The position numbers and the translations under genes were made by a program. This document shows, piece after piece, positions 31,442-39,662 of a stretch of DNA of 44,337 nt. The notes beneath the pieces are model-generated. The model saw only the letters and a list, made by a program, of their open reading frames with translations, was not told the DNA's origin and ran no database searches. Every line of letters starts with the position of its first letter. The stretch's first letter is position 1. The stretch comes from Candidatus Magasanikiibacteriota bacterium (GTDB lineage: Bacteria; Patescibacteriota; Patescibacteriia; Magasanikbacterales; GWA2-37-8): positions 1 through 44,337 of the forward strand of contig JACPGS010000022.1 in NCBI GenBank assembly GCA_016189025.1. The letters run 5' to 3'.

Positions 31442-32710
31442 CTAAAACTGCTCCGGCAACTCCCACGGCCGCAGGTGGCGAATGCCGTTTCTGACACCGA
31501 ACGACGCATCGTCCAGACTGACCACGAATTTTGGGTAATTGTCCTCAATTTTTTCCAGCGCGCCGAATTCTCGTTCCACTACCTGATCATCGGCTAACAG
31601 ATACGCCGCCTGCACATACTGGCGTTCGCCGTCTTTTTCCGCCACAAAGTCTACTTCCTGTTTGCCGACCGTCCCCACAAACATGCGGTATCCAAGCGAG
31701 CGGAAATGCAAAAAAATGCTGTTTTCCAGCAGTTTGCCCGGCGCCGCGTCATAGCCGGATGAGAGAAAAGCGCGAAAAGCCAGATCGTTCAAATAATATT
31801 TCCGCTGGCGCGCGAACACCGCTCGGCCCCGCACGTCGTACCGGGGCGTTTCGTGAATAAGAAACGCGTCGCAGAGATACGACGCGTAATTGGCAACGGT
31901 TTCGTGATTGGTTTTGCGATGATGGCTCTTGAGATAATTCACAATGCTGTTGACAGAAAATAAAGTACCGATTCCGTCAACGCAGAAAGAAAAAATATCC
32001 TGCAATAAGGCCGCGTCTTTAATAGCAAAACGCTCCACAATGTCTTTTAAAATAATCGTGTCCCGCACGGCTGCCACATAATTGCGGCGCGCCTCTTCGC
32101 CCGACAGGCGGGCTAATTCCGGCAAGCCGCCGGTGCGCAGATACGACAGATAGCTGTCTTTGCCGGCTGGCAGGCGGTAGGCCGCGCAAAATTCCGAAAA
32201 CGAAAACGGAAAAACTTCTATGGCGACAAACCGGCCGGATATCACCGTAGCGAGTTCTCCAGACAGCATGGCGGAGTTAGAGCCGGAAATAAATACTTCG
32301 CACGCTTCGCGAGGATTTTGCGCCAGCGAATTAACCAGTTTCTCCCAGCCGGAGATAGTCTGGACTTCGTCCAAAAATATATACGACTGGCCGCTGATCT
32401 TTAGCTTCTCCCGATACGCTGCGATCAGCGACCGCGCCTCCTCGTAGGTGCGGACCTCGTCAAATTCCACCAGTTCCTTATTCAGGTAAAAAATATTTTT
32501 GGCCGGTGTGCCGGCCTCCATCAGCCGGTGGATAATCTGGCGCAAAAGATAGCTCTTGCCAGCGCGGCGCTGGCCAACCAATACTTTGATGAGCTGGTTC
32601 CCCAGATAGCCGCTGATGCGCTGCTGATAGCGGGTTCGGCTGACGCCGATCTCTGGCAATACGCCATCCCAATAATTATATTTTCTAAGATTATCAAATA
32701 ATTCGGTCAT
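31442..32710 (-). CDS. AAA_14/DUF4143 ATPase
   Basis: The 422-residue protein has Walker A VLVGQRRAGKSYLLRQ near residue 45, Walker B SYIFLDEVQTISGWEKL near residue 113, sensor segment VFISGSNSAML, and the C-terminal DUF4143 domain with a GKLLENSIFLHFRSLGY segment and a nuclease-like VDFVAEKDGE motif. Full-length members of this family are widespread in CPR and host-associated bacteria; their role is unknown, perhaps in defence or mobile-element control. It appears leaderless, with a near-perfect 24-bp palindrome over its -35. It sits between pheS and pheT. Confidence 0.88.
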   Translation of the reverse strand: MTELFDNLRKYNYWDGVLPEIGVSRTRYQQRISGYLGNQLIKVLVGQRRAGKSYLLRQIIHRLMEAGTPAKNIFYLNKELVEFDEVRTYEEARSLIAAYREKLKISGQSYIFLDEVQTISGWEKLVNSLAQNPREACEVFISGSNSAMLSGELATVISGRFVAIEVFPFSFSEFCAAYRLPAGKDSYLSYLRTGGLPELARLSGEEARRNYVAAVRDTIILKDIVERFAIKDAALLQDIFSFCVDGIGTLFSVNSIVNYLKSHHRKTNHETVANYASYLCDAFLIHETPRYDVRGRAVFARQRKYYLNDLAFRAFLSSGYDAAPGKLLENSIFLHFRSLGYRMFVGTVGKQEVDFVAEKDGERQYVQAAYLLADDQVVEREFGALEKIEDNYPKFVVSLDDASFGVRNGIRHLRPWELPEQF

Positions 32711-32761
32711 ACCTGAATTATATTACTAAATTACTTAATATTTCAAGTATACCTGAAATAT
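32711..32761 (-). promoter_or_regulatory. leaderless promoter with 24-bp palindromic operator
   Basis: On the minus strand TTGAAA and TATAAT are about 18 bases apart, with TATAAT ending only six or seven bases before the ATG at 32710. The palindrome ATATTTCA-GGTATACT-TGAAATAT (32738-32761) covers the -35, and a half-site ATTCAGGTAT overlaps the start codon. The layout suggests autoregulation or repression. Confidence 0.6.
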
Positions 32762-32779
32762 AAAATTTTGTCGAGGCCA

Positions 32780-33817
32780 CTAAAATTGTTCCAAAAACTT
32801 CAGCTTCCCGCTCTCCAATAATCGGATATCCTCAATGCCGTACTTAAGCATCGCCAGCCTCGTCAGTCCAAAACCAAAAGCAAAGCCCTGATATTGCTGC
32901 GGGTCAATACCGCCTTCTTTAAGCACATTAGGGTGTACCATGCCCCCCGGCATCACCTCCAGCCAGCCGGTATGGTTACATACCCGGCATCCCTTGCCAG
33001 CACATAAAAAGCAGGTCAATTCCCCGCGCGCGCCGGGTTCAACAAACGGATAATACTTGGGCATTAATCTAATCTTGGTGCCCGCTCCGTACAAATGGTC
33101 CGCCACGGCCTGAAAAACCCCTTTCATCTGTGCAAAGGTTATCCCCTGGTCTATTACCAATCCTTCCAGCTGATAAAAGGTATGCTCGTGGCGGGGATCG
33201 GTAGCCTCGTTGCGGTAACACTTGCCAGGCACAATCGCTCGCAGCGGAGCGCCAAATTTTTGCATAGCGCGAACCTGTACGGGAGAAGTATGAGTGCGCA
33301 TTACCCAATTCGGATGGCCTTTGATATAAAACGTGTCTTGCATATCGCGGGCCGGGTGGGTGGCGGGAATGTTCAGGGCCGTAAAATTGTAATAATCGCT
33401 CTCCAGCTCCGGGCCGTCCAGCACCATAAAGCCCATTGAGGTAAACAGATCTTCCAACTCGCGCTGAATGATGGTGTTGGGGTGGAAGTGCCCGCGCTCT
33501 TTGGGCGGCAGCGCCGGCTGGGTAATGTCTACCCGCTCTCGTTCTATCATTGCGCTCCACTCGCTTTGCTCTAGCTCACGCCGCTTGCCGGCAAGCGCGG
33601 TTTCAATTTGAAATTTCACTTCATTTGCCAGCTTACCGGCTTCTTTCCGCGCCGCTTCGGATAAATCTTTTAGGTCTTTCATGAGTTCGGTCAACTGGCC
33701 GCTCTTGCGACTGAGCAATTTATTTTCCCACTCCTCTAGCTGCGTTTTATTCTTGACTGCTTTGATGGCAGGCAGGGCTCCGGTTTTGAGTTGTTCGATG
33801 CGCGTCGGTAAATCCAT
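32780..33817 (-). CDS. pheS: phenylalanyl-tRNA synthetase alpha subunit
   Basis: The 345-residue protein has an N-terminal coiled-coil arm (about 1-90), then class II motifs: HPNTIIQRELEDLFTSMGF (motif 1 region), RTHTSPVQVRAMQKF and GKCYRNEATDPRHEHTFYQLEG (motif 2), and FAFGFGLTRLAMLKYGIEDI (motif 3). A zinc-binding insert (CFLCAGKGCRVCNHTGW) is typical of one bacterial PheS group. It charges tRNA-Phe with PheT. It follows an unknown gene by four bases and is followed by the AAA_14 ATPase instead of pheT. Confidence 0.96.
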   Translation of the reverse strand: MDLPTRIEQLKTGALPAIKAVKNKTQLEEWENKLLSRKSGQLTELMKDLKDLSEAARKEAGKLANEVKFQIETALAGKRRELEQSEWSAMIERERVDITQPALPPKERGHFHPNTIIQRELEDLFTSMGFMVLDGPELESDYYNFTALNIPATHPARDMQDTFYIKGHPNWVMRTHTSPVQVRAMQKFGAPLRAIVPGKCYRNEATDPRHEHTFYQLEGLVIDQGITFAQMKGVFQAVADHLYGAGTKIRLMPKYYPFVEPGARGELTCFLCAGKGCRVCNHTGWLEVMPGGMVHPNVLKEGGIDPQQYQGFAFGFGLTRLAMLKYGIEDIRLLESGKLKFLEQF

Positions 33818-33821
33818 AAAA

Positions 33822-34241
33822 TTATTTTTGCTTGTTCGGAAAATCCACTTTTACCCCCACTGTTTTATCCATCGCCTGAAAAGTATCTAAAATTGCCTTG
33901 TCAATGTCATTCTGCACCTGCCAGACCCCTCTAAGTTCAGGTAACAAGGATAAAAATTTATCCATATTCTGGCCATTAGTTGCTAATGCTCTCATCGTGT
34001 CTAAAATCCTTACTCTAAGGGAACGCGACGGCAGGGTTACTGCTTCTACCAAATCCGCAAAACGCGCGGCTAGTTGATCATAATTGATGCCGGCTAGTTC
34101 TTGATCTCCCGTTCCCTTGGCTAGTTGCTGGAGCCGCGCTACTACTGTATCGCGGAACCATTCGGCTGCCTGCCGACGCAATTTATCAGCTCGCTCAAAC
34201 CCGCGAGGCGGCAAATCTGATGATTCCCTTTTCATATCCAT
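33822..34241 (-). CDS. hypothetical helical protein upstream of pheS
   Basis: The 139-residue protein starts MDMKRESSDLPPRGFERADK and is largely helical, with RLQQLAKGTGDQELAGINYD and a C-terminal LDTFQAMDKTVGVKVDFPNK. No TM, signal or family is recognised. Its stop is four bases before pheS, so the two are likely cotranscribed. The palindromic repeat at 34261-34381 separates it from rseP. Confidence 0.5.
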   Translation of the reverse strand: MDMKRESSDLPPRGFERADKLRRQAAEWFRDTVVARLQQLAKGTGDQELAGINYDQLAARFADLVEAVTLPSRSLRVRILDTMRALATNGQNMDKFLSLLPELRGVWQVQNDIDKAILDTFQAMDKTVGVKVDFPNKQK

Positions 34242-34260
34242 TGTTGTTTTATTAAATTTT

Positions 34261-34381
34261 AGGATTTACGCGTTTGGATGCAGTTCAAGGCGGCAGCGAG
34301 CAGCGGAGCGAGACGTAGCCAAGACTACGGCGAGCGAGCAGCGGAGCGACAACGCCGAAATGCGCCAAACGCGTAAATCCT
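34261..34381. repeat. palindromic repeat with internal direct repeats
   Basis: AGGATTTACGCGTTTGG (34261-34277) and CCAAACGCGTAAATCCT (34365-34381) are 17 perfect pairs. Inside, GCGAGCAGCGGAGCGA occurs twice in direct orientation (34296-34311, 34334-34349) around TAGCC-AAGAC-TACGGC. It lies just downstream of rseP. Confidence 0.85.
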
Positions 34382-34383
34382 GA

Positions 34384-35610
34384 TTAAAACAACACCCGCA
34401 AATCTTTAATCGTTACCGCCAAAATCAGCAGCAAGAGGAATAAAAATCCGGCGGTATTGATCAAGCGTTCATAACGGGGCGGCAGGCGGCGGCGGATTAC
34501 TGCTTCCGCCACTAAAAAAACCAACCGGCCGCCGTCCAGCGCCGGGAAAGGCAGGATATTTAACACCGCCAGATTAAGCGAAAGCAGAGCGGTAAACTGA
34601 ATCAGATAGCCAAACCCCAGCCGCGCCGCCTCGCCGGTTAATACTGCTACCCCTACCGGCCCGGCTACGCTGCTCCCTACCCCTTGCCCCTGGAAAATAT
34701 CAGACAGCAGGACGCCGAACGAGCGAAAAATCTGCGCTAAATAATTTCCCGTGGCCTGGGCTCCTTCCCTAATTGCTGCCCCCCAGGGATAGCGCACTGT
34801 GCTAATCTCGGCAATGGCAATGCCCAGGCCGGGGCGGCCGGTATCAGGATTCACTACCGGCGTAGCGCGATACTGCCGCAAGGCGCCGGCTCGCTCTACC
34901 GTCACGGCTAGCTCTGCCCCGGCATGCTCCTGAATATATTGCTGCAGCTCGGCTACGGAAAAACCCACGCGCGCGTCTACCTGCGCTATCTTATCTCCCG
35001 CCTGCAAACCAACTTGGGCCGCCGGAGTGTCGGGGCGCACCTGTAAAATTACCACTCGCCGCTCTACTACTTCTCCGCCGGGCGCGGCCCCGGCAGCAGT
35101 AGGCTGGGCTACTCCGGAGCGAAAACTGACGGTGAATAAAATAAACCCTAGGAATACATTCATTACTACGCCGGCCACCACCACGGCAATACGCCGGTAC
35201 ACGGGCTGGGCGCTGAAGCTGTCAGCTTCCTGGCGCGCAGCCCCGTCTTCGCCCTTAATGCGCACAAAGCCGCCCAGCGGCAGCAAATTAAATGAGTAGA
35301 GGGTGCCACGCCCCCAGTCCGTTTCATCTACTCGTGCTGGTTTCTCTTTCCTGCCCCAGCTTACTTCCCAGCGCACTTGGCCTGCCATCGGCTTGCCCCC
35401 GGGGCGCGCTGCTTTCCCGCCCGAGGCCTCGGCGGCCGCCGCCACGGCGGCGTGTTTTACCAGGCGACGCACGGCAAACAGGCGGGGCGGAAACCCGAAG
35501 CCGAATTCCTCTACCCGCATGCCGCTCCGCCGCGCCAGAATAAAATGCCCCAACTCATGCGATAATACCAGCACCGCCAGCACGGCTAAAAAAACTAATA
35601 CCGTTACCAT
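34384..35610 (-). CDS. rseP: site-2 intramembrane zinc protease RseP (M50)
   Basis: The 408-residue protein opens with VLVFLAVLAVLVLSHELGHF (HELGH at 18-22) as the metal site in the first TM. A PDZ domain follows (about 190-280, with ILQVRPDTPAAQVGLQAGDKI), and the C-terminal membrane motif LPFPALDGGRLVFLVAEAVI supplies the third ligand Asp. Such enzymes cut membrane-embedded regulators or remnant signal peptides. A basic insertion follows the first TM. Length is normal. It has no visible SD and lies upstream of the pheS group on the same strand. Confidence 0.94.
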   Translation of the reverse strand: MVTVLVFLAVLAVLVLSHELGHFILARRSGMRVEEFGFGFPPRLFAVRRLVKHAAVAAAAEASGGKAARPGGKPMAGQVRWEVSWGRKEKPARVDETDWGRGTLYSFNLLPLGGFVRIKGEDGAARQEADSFSAQPVYRRIAVVVAGVVMNVFLGFILFTVSFRSGVAQPTAAGAAPGGEVVERRVVILQVRPDTPAAQVGLQAGDKIAQVDARVGFSVAELQQYIQEHAGAELAVTVERAGALRQYRATPVVNPDTGRPGLGIAIAEISTVRYPWGAAIREGAQATGNYLAQIFRSFGVLLSDIFQGQGVGSSVAGPVGVAVLTGEAARLGFGYLIQFTALLSLNLAVLNILPFPALDGGRLVFLVAEAVIRRRLPPRYERLINTAGFLFLLLLILAVTIKDLRVLF

Positions 35611-35655
35611 ATTCTCACCATAAGACTGTAGAAAAACAGAAAAAACCGGTTAGTA

Positions 35656-36012
35656 TCAGGGCGCGGCAACCTCTCTTTTTCTAAACTCTACCCCGCTTCC
35701 CCGCAGGTTGACTTTTACCGAACTTCCGGTCCGCCGCCCGGGCTGTTTGCCGATGAGCGGGTTGGCGGTTTGTACTTCGCCGTGCCCATCGATCGCCAAC
35801 ACCGACTGCCATTCCCTGGTCCCTCCCGGCCCAATATACCGTGCTTCCAATTCACTCTCGCGCGCCACGCCAAAACGCTTAAGGAGGTCTTCCTTAAGGG
35901 CGTTCATTGCCTGCGATTCCTTGGCCATCCCCTCCTGGCGCCGCGCTGCCCGTTCTTTCGCCTGCAATTCGCCAAGCGCCGTTGCCATTTCGGGCCGGAT
36001 ATTACGCTTCAT
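35656..36012 (-). CDS. hypothetical protein
   Basis: The 118-residue protein has a charged helical N-terminus (MATALGELQAKERAARRQEG), a short beta-like centre and a basic tail. There is no TM or signal and no recognised family. Its own promoter (36048-36076) makes it the first gene of the rseP/pheS transcript. The start at 36012 follows a leader of about 30 bases with AGAG only, so the SD is weak. Confidence 0.45.
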   Translation of the reverse strand: MKRNIRPEMATALGELQAKERAARRQEGMAKESQAMNALKEDLLKRFGVARESELEARYIGPGGTREWQSVLAIDGHGEVQTANPLIGKQPGRRTGSSVKVNLRGSGVEFRKREVAAP

Positions 36013-36047
36013 AAATCAACTCTTTAACTTGCTAATTATCGCGTCTT

Positions 36048-36076
36048 ATTATATACTAATTTACAGCCCAAGGCAA
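36048..36076 (-). promoter_or_regulatory. promoter of 118-residue gene / rseP operon
   Basis: On the minus strand TTGCCT (complement of 36071-36076) and TATAAT (complement of 36048-36053) are 17 bases apart. Confidence 0.6.
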
Positions 36077-36103
36077 CTTTTTACTCTTAAATTACTCTAA
36101 GAT

Positions 36104-36667
36104 ATGACCGGCACAGGCATCATTATCGTAATTATCGTCGTGGTGGTGTTGTGGGCGATTTTCACCTACAACCGGCTGGTGCGCCTGCAAAAACGAACCG
36201 AGGAGGCGTTTAGCGACATTGACGTCCAGCTCAAGCGCCGCTATGATTTAATCCCCAATCTGGTGGAAACCGTTAAGGGATACTTGACGCACGAGCGGGA
36301 AACCTTGCAGAAGGTTACCGAGGCGCGCACTACTGCCATGGGGGCCCATGACCGGCACGCTTCGCTCGCCGACCAGGGGGCCGCGGAAAATATGCTTACC
36401 AATACGTTAAAGACCCTGTTCGCGGTGAGCGAAAATTATCCTGACCTCAAAGCCAACCAAAACTTTCTGCAGCTGCAGGATGAATTAAGCGACACGGAAA
36501 ACAAAATCCAGGCCGCCCGCCGCTTTTACAACGGCAACGTGCGCGACTTTAATACCACCATTCAACAGGTGCCGGCTAACATTATTGCCGGCGCGTTAAA
36601 ATTCAAACCGCGCGAATTCTTTGAAGCGGAGGCCGGCGAACGGGAAAATATCAAAGTAAAATTCTAA
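36104..36667 (+). CDS. lemA: LemA family membrane protein
   Basis: The 187-residue protein has an N-terminal TM segment (IIIVIIVVVVLWAIFTYNRLV) followed by the LemA helical domain: RTEEAFSDIDVQLKRRYDLIPNLV, then EARTTAM, then FYNGNVRDFNT and a C-terminal KPREFFEAE. The segment VQLKRRYDLIPNLVE is the family signature. LemA is exported or membrane-bound and is usually encoded beside HtpX; its molecular role is not settled. Here htpX is separated from it by a hicB-hicA pair. Confidence 0.95.
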   Translation: MTGTGIIIVIIVVVVLWAIFTYNRLVRLQKRTEEAFSDIDVQLKRRYDLIPNLVETVKGYLTHERETLQKVTEARTTAMGAHDRHASLADQGAAENMLTNTLKTLFAVSENYPDLKANQNFLQLQDELSDTENKIQAARRFYNGNVRDFNTTIQQVPANIIAGALKFKPREFFEAEAGERENIKVKF

Positions 36668-36675
36668 ACACAAAT

Positions 36676-36735
36676 TGAGAGCGTTGAATAACTATTCAAC
36701 GCTCTCATCCCGAGGCGAAACCGAGGGATCTCGGA
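36676..36735. terminator. terminator-like hairpin plus REP half-element
   Basis: TGAGAGCGTTGAATA (36676-36690) pairs with TATTCAACGCTCTCA (36693-36707); the inner loop would be TAACTA. CATCCCGAGGCGAAACCGAGGGATCT then follows in pieces, a half-copy of a common dispersed repeat. It separates lemA from the toxin-antitoxin pair. Confidence 0.7.
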
Positions 36736-36800
36736 TTATAACATAACGATTATTTGTTGCCGGAGAGCTGACGTAGATAATTGTTCAACAGTCTAAAATT

Positions 36801-37022
36801 ATGAAACAACAATTTACTGCGATTTATCAAAAACGAGGGAAATGGTATGTCGGGTGGGTAGAAGAAATAACCGGGGTTAACTCCCAAGGAAAAACACTTA
36901 AAGAGGTCCGCGCCAATCTCCAAGAAGCCCTCTCCTTAATTATTACCGTCAATCGTGCTCTCACTATCCAAGAAATTCGCGGACGAACGATCCGCGAACC
37001 ATTAACTCTCGCCCTAGCATGA
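36801..37022 (+). CDS. hicB: HicB-like antitoxin
   Basis: The 73-residue protein reads QQFTAIYQKRGKWYVGWVEE, then GVNSQGKTLKEVRANLQEAL, the partial RNase-H-like fold of HicB, then a short C-terminus (REPLTLALA) lacking an obvious DNA-binding helix-turn-helix. It probably neutralises the HicA encoded next. It overlaps the hicA start by four bases (ATGA). The order B then A is opposite to the classical hicAB. Confidence 0.85.
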   Translation: MKQQFTAIYQKRGKWYVGWVEEITGVNSQGKTLKEVRANLQEALSLIITVNRALTIQEIRGRTIREPLTLALA

Positions 37023-37204
37023 AACGAAAAGATTTAATCCGCCACCTGTTGCGATGCGGCTGTGTGTTTATTCGCGAAGGCGCTAATCATAGTATCTGGC
37101 TTAACCCGTTACTCCACAAAGTTTCTACCGTACCGCGCCATAATGAAATTGACGACTACTTAAGCAGAAAAATCTGCCAAGACCTGGGCATCCCTCCACC
37201 GTAA
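37019..37204 (+). CDS. hicA: HicA toxin
   Basis: The 61-residue protein has MKRKDLIRHLLRCGCVFIRE followed by GANHSIWL and VSTVPRHNEIDDYLSRKICQDLGI, the double-stranded-RNA-binding-like fold with the catalytic His in GANH. HicA toxins cut mRNA. Length is normal. The htpX ATG follows one base after its stop, so the module is tightly coupled to htpX. Confidence 0.92.
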   Translation: MKRKDLIRHLLRCGCVFIREGANHSIWLNPLLHKVSTVPRHNEIDDYLSRKICQDLGIPPP

Positions 37205-37205
37205 T

Positions 37206-38093
37206 ATGTACAACCAAATCGCCTCTAACAAGCGCAAATCCGTTTTCCTCATGATGATCTTCATCGCCCTGATCATCGGCCTGGGCTACATTTTTAGCTA
37301 TGCCCAGGGTGATCGAACTTATAGTGGCGTGTGGTTTGCCATTATCTTCTCGCTCGGCCTGACCATGATTTCTTACTTCGCCGGCGACAAAATTGCGCTC
37401 GCCATGAGTGGCGCCAAACCGATTACGCGGGAAGCCAATAAATACCTGTGGAACCTGGTCGAAAATGTGTGTATCACTGCCGGGCTGCCGATGCCTAAGG
37501 TATATGTAATCAATGATCCGGCGATCAACGCCTTCGCTACCGGACGCAATCCGGCACTGGCCTCGATGGCGGTTACCACCGGAGCCATTGAACAATTGGC
37601 CAACGAGGAGCTGGAGGGGGTGATCGCCCACGAAATCTCTCACGTTAAAAATTATGACATTAGATTCATGATGCTGGTGGCGGTGCTGGTCGGCGCCATT
37701 GTTATGCTGGCTGATGTATTTTTACGCGCCCGCTGGTTGGGGGGTGATCGCCGCGACCGCGGCGGCGGCAACGCGGGAGCCATTCTGATGATTGTCGGCA
37801 TTGCTTTGGCGGTCCTCTCGCCCCTGATCGCGGAGCTGATTAAACTGGCGATTTCTCGCCGACGCGAATACCTGGCCGATGCTTCCGGAGCGCTGCTGAC
37901 CCGCTATCCCGAAGGGCTCGCCTGCGCCCTAGAAAAAATCGGCGCGCAAAATCTACCTCTGCGCCGCGCTTCCGACGCTACCGCTCCCCTCTACTTCAGC
38001 AATCCCTTCGGCCGCAAAAAATTCCACGCCCTCTTTTCCACCCATCCGCCGGTGGAGGAGCGGGTAAAACGGCTGCGGGCGATGACGGCGTAG
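37206..38093 (+). CDS. htpX: zinc metalloprotease HtpX (M48)
   Basis: The 295-residue protein has two N-terminal TM segments (about 12-32 and 41-58), the metal site VIAHEISHVKNYD (HEISH at 142-146), two more hydrophobic segments (about 152-172 and 192-214), and the downstream Glu in REYLADASG. HtpX degrades misfolded membrane proteins. It follows hicA by one base and belongs to the lemA-htpX group. The end, with HALFSTHPPVEERVKRL, is the usual C-terminus. Confidence 0.95.
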   Translation: MYNQIASNKRKSVFLMMIFIALIIGLGYIFSYAQGDRTYSGVWFAIIFSLGLTMISYFAGDKIALAMSGAKPITREANKYLWNLVENVCITAGLPMPKVYVINDPAINAFATGRNPALASMAVTTGAIEQLANEELEGVIAHEISHVKNYDIRFMMLVAVLVGAIVMLADVFLRARWLGGDRRDRGGGNAGAILMIVGIALAVLSPLIAELIKLAISRRREYLADASGALLTRYPEGLACALEKIGAQNLPLRRASDATAPLYFSNPFGRKKFHALFSTHPPVEERVKRLRAMTA

Positions 38094-38106
38094 CCGTTAT
38101 CAATCC

Positions 38107-39600
38107 CTAAAGATAACCCAATTTCCCGGTCGGGGAATACACATGCTCCCGGTCCAACTGTTCGGTAATTTCAGGAAAAGTGTCCAGCACCTCGGCCAGG
38201 TGTTTTTTAATTTCTAGCGCCCGTTCGGCGGTGGGGGCCTCCAGGCGAATGGTAAGATAGGGGGAAGTATTAGATGCCCGCACCAGCCCCCAAGACTCTG
38301 AATCAAATATCACCCGCACGCCATCAATGGTAATCGTATCGTGGGTAGCGGAAAACCGCTCGGTGACTGCTTTGACTACGGCAAATTTCGCCGTATCTGC
38401 GCAGGGCAGTTTAATTTCCGGCGTACGCACCCGCGAGGGGATAAAAGAAAACATCTGGGAAACCGACCCGCCGGATGCCGCGAGCAGTCGCAATACCTCG
38501 GCCGCGGCCCAAAAACCGTCATCGGCCTTGACGTAATTTTCCACAAAATAAAAATGGCCGGATACTTCGCCCCCCAAGATCACTTCGGCATCCCGGCGCA
38601 AGGTGTCCTTAATTGGCGCGTGCCCGGTGCGATGCATCAGGGGTACCCCGCCCAAAGTTGGAATCAGCTCTGGCAACAACTGCGAACACTTAACGTCAAA
38701 TAAAATTTTCTTCCCCGGATGGCGAGTCAGCGCATCTTTAGCCAGCAATAACAACACCTCGTCGGCAAACACAAACTCCCCGGTTTCGTTGACAAATCCT
38801 ACCCGGTCGCCGTCGGCATCAAAAGCAATGCCTATATCGGCCTTGGTTTCCTTAACCGCCGCCATCAAATCCTTCATATTCAAAGGCGACTCCGGATCCG
38901 GCACATGATTAGGAAAGTAGGCATCCGGCTCCAGATATAATCCTTTTACTACCTGGCAGCCGAGACTAGTAAACAAATCCGCGGCAAATAATCCGGGCGT
39001 GCCGTTGCCGCAATCAATCACCACCCGCAGGGGGCGCGCCAGCCGCACTTTACTTAATAAATAATTTTTATAAATCTGATACGCGTCGGGCAAAGCCGTA
39101 ACCGCGGCAGCCTCCCCGGCCAGGTCATAATCATCATTAACTATCATCTGGCAGAGCGTTTGGAGTTCGGCGCCATAAACCGGAGCCGAATTCTGCTTCA
39201 TCATTTTAAATCCGTTAAAAAAATAGACGTTGTGGCTGCCGGTGATATTGACGCCGCCGTCATAATGCCGGTGCGCGGTAAGCCAATAAATAAAAGGCGT
39301 GGTAACGCTGCCCGCATCTGTAACGCCGACGCCAGCGCGGGTAATGCCCTTAATAAAAGCTGCCTTCAGTTGTTCGGCGTAGGGCCTCACCTCGTGGCCT
39401 ACCAGTACTTGCTGGCCGCCGCCGCGTTTAATCAGCGTGCCGTAGGCCTGGCCGATCGCGGCGCTGGTTTCTAAATTAATAGTAACGCCGGGGAAAGCGC
39501 CATACCATTTTTCATACTCCGCCACCACCCGCGGATCAAACTCAACCCCGGCCACGCCGCGGATATCGTATTCCCGAAAAATACTGGACTCAATCTGCAT
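38107..39600 (-). CDS. phosphomannomutase/phosphoglucomutase
   Basis: The 497-residue protein has the phosphohexomutase motifs: the catalytic serine in NITGSHNVY (S122; TGSHN replaces the usual TASHN), the metal loop IAFDADGDRVGF, the sugar-binding GGEVSGHFYF, and the phosphate-binding RASNTSPYLTIRLE. It interconverts 6- and 1-phosphates of mannose or glucose for cell-surface glycan synthesis. It is longer than most (about 455-465) through a variable region near residues 20-45. It is convergent with htpX, 13 bases apart, and divergent from the clpC promoter. Confidence 0.93.
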   Translation of the reverse strand: MQIESSIFREYDIRGVAGVEFDPRVVAEYEKWYGAFPGVTINLETSAAIGQAYGTLIKRGGGQQVLVGHEVRPYAEQLKAAFIKGITRAGVGVTDAGSVTTPFIYWLTAHRHYDGGVNITGSHNVYFFNGFKMMKQNSAPVYGAELQTLCQMIVNDDYDLAGEAAAVTALPDAYQIYKNYLLSKVRLARPLRVVIDCGNGTPGLFAADLFTSLGCQVVKGLYLEPDAYFPNHVPDPESPLNMKDLMAAVKETKADIGIAFDADGDRVGFVNETGEFVFADEVLLLLAKDALTRHPGKKILFDVKCSQLLPELIPTLGGVPLMHRTGHAPIKDTLRRDAEVILGGEVSGHFYFVENYVKADDGFWAAAEVLRLLAASGGSVSQMFSFIPSRVRTPEIKLPCADTAKFAVVKAVTERFSATHDTITIDGVRVIFDSESWGLVRASNTSPYLTIRLEAPTAERALEIKKHLAEVLDTFPEITEQLDREHVYSPTGKLGYL

Positions 39601-39612
39601 AAAAAAATTCTT

Positions 39613-39641
39613 TTGACTGCAAGCTCAAACTAGTGTATAAT
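39613..39641 (+). promoter_or_regulatory. promoter of clpC
   Basis: TTGACT (39613-39618) and TATAAT (39636-39641) are 17 bases apart. The transcript would start near 39648, leaving a 15-base leader without SD before the ATG at 39663. Confidence 0.75.
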
Positions 39642-39662
39642 AACAACAATAAAAGTGCAAAT

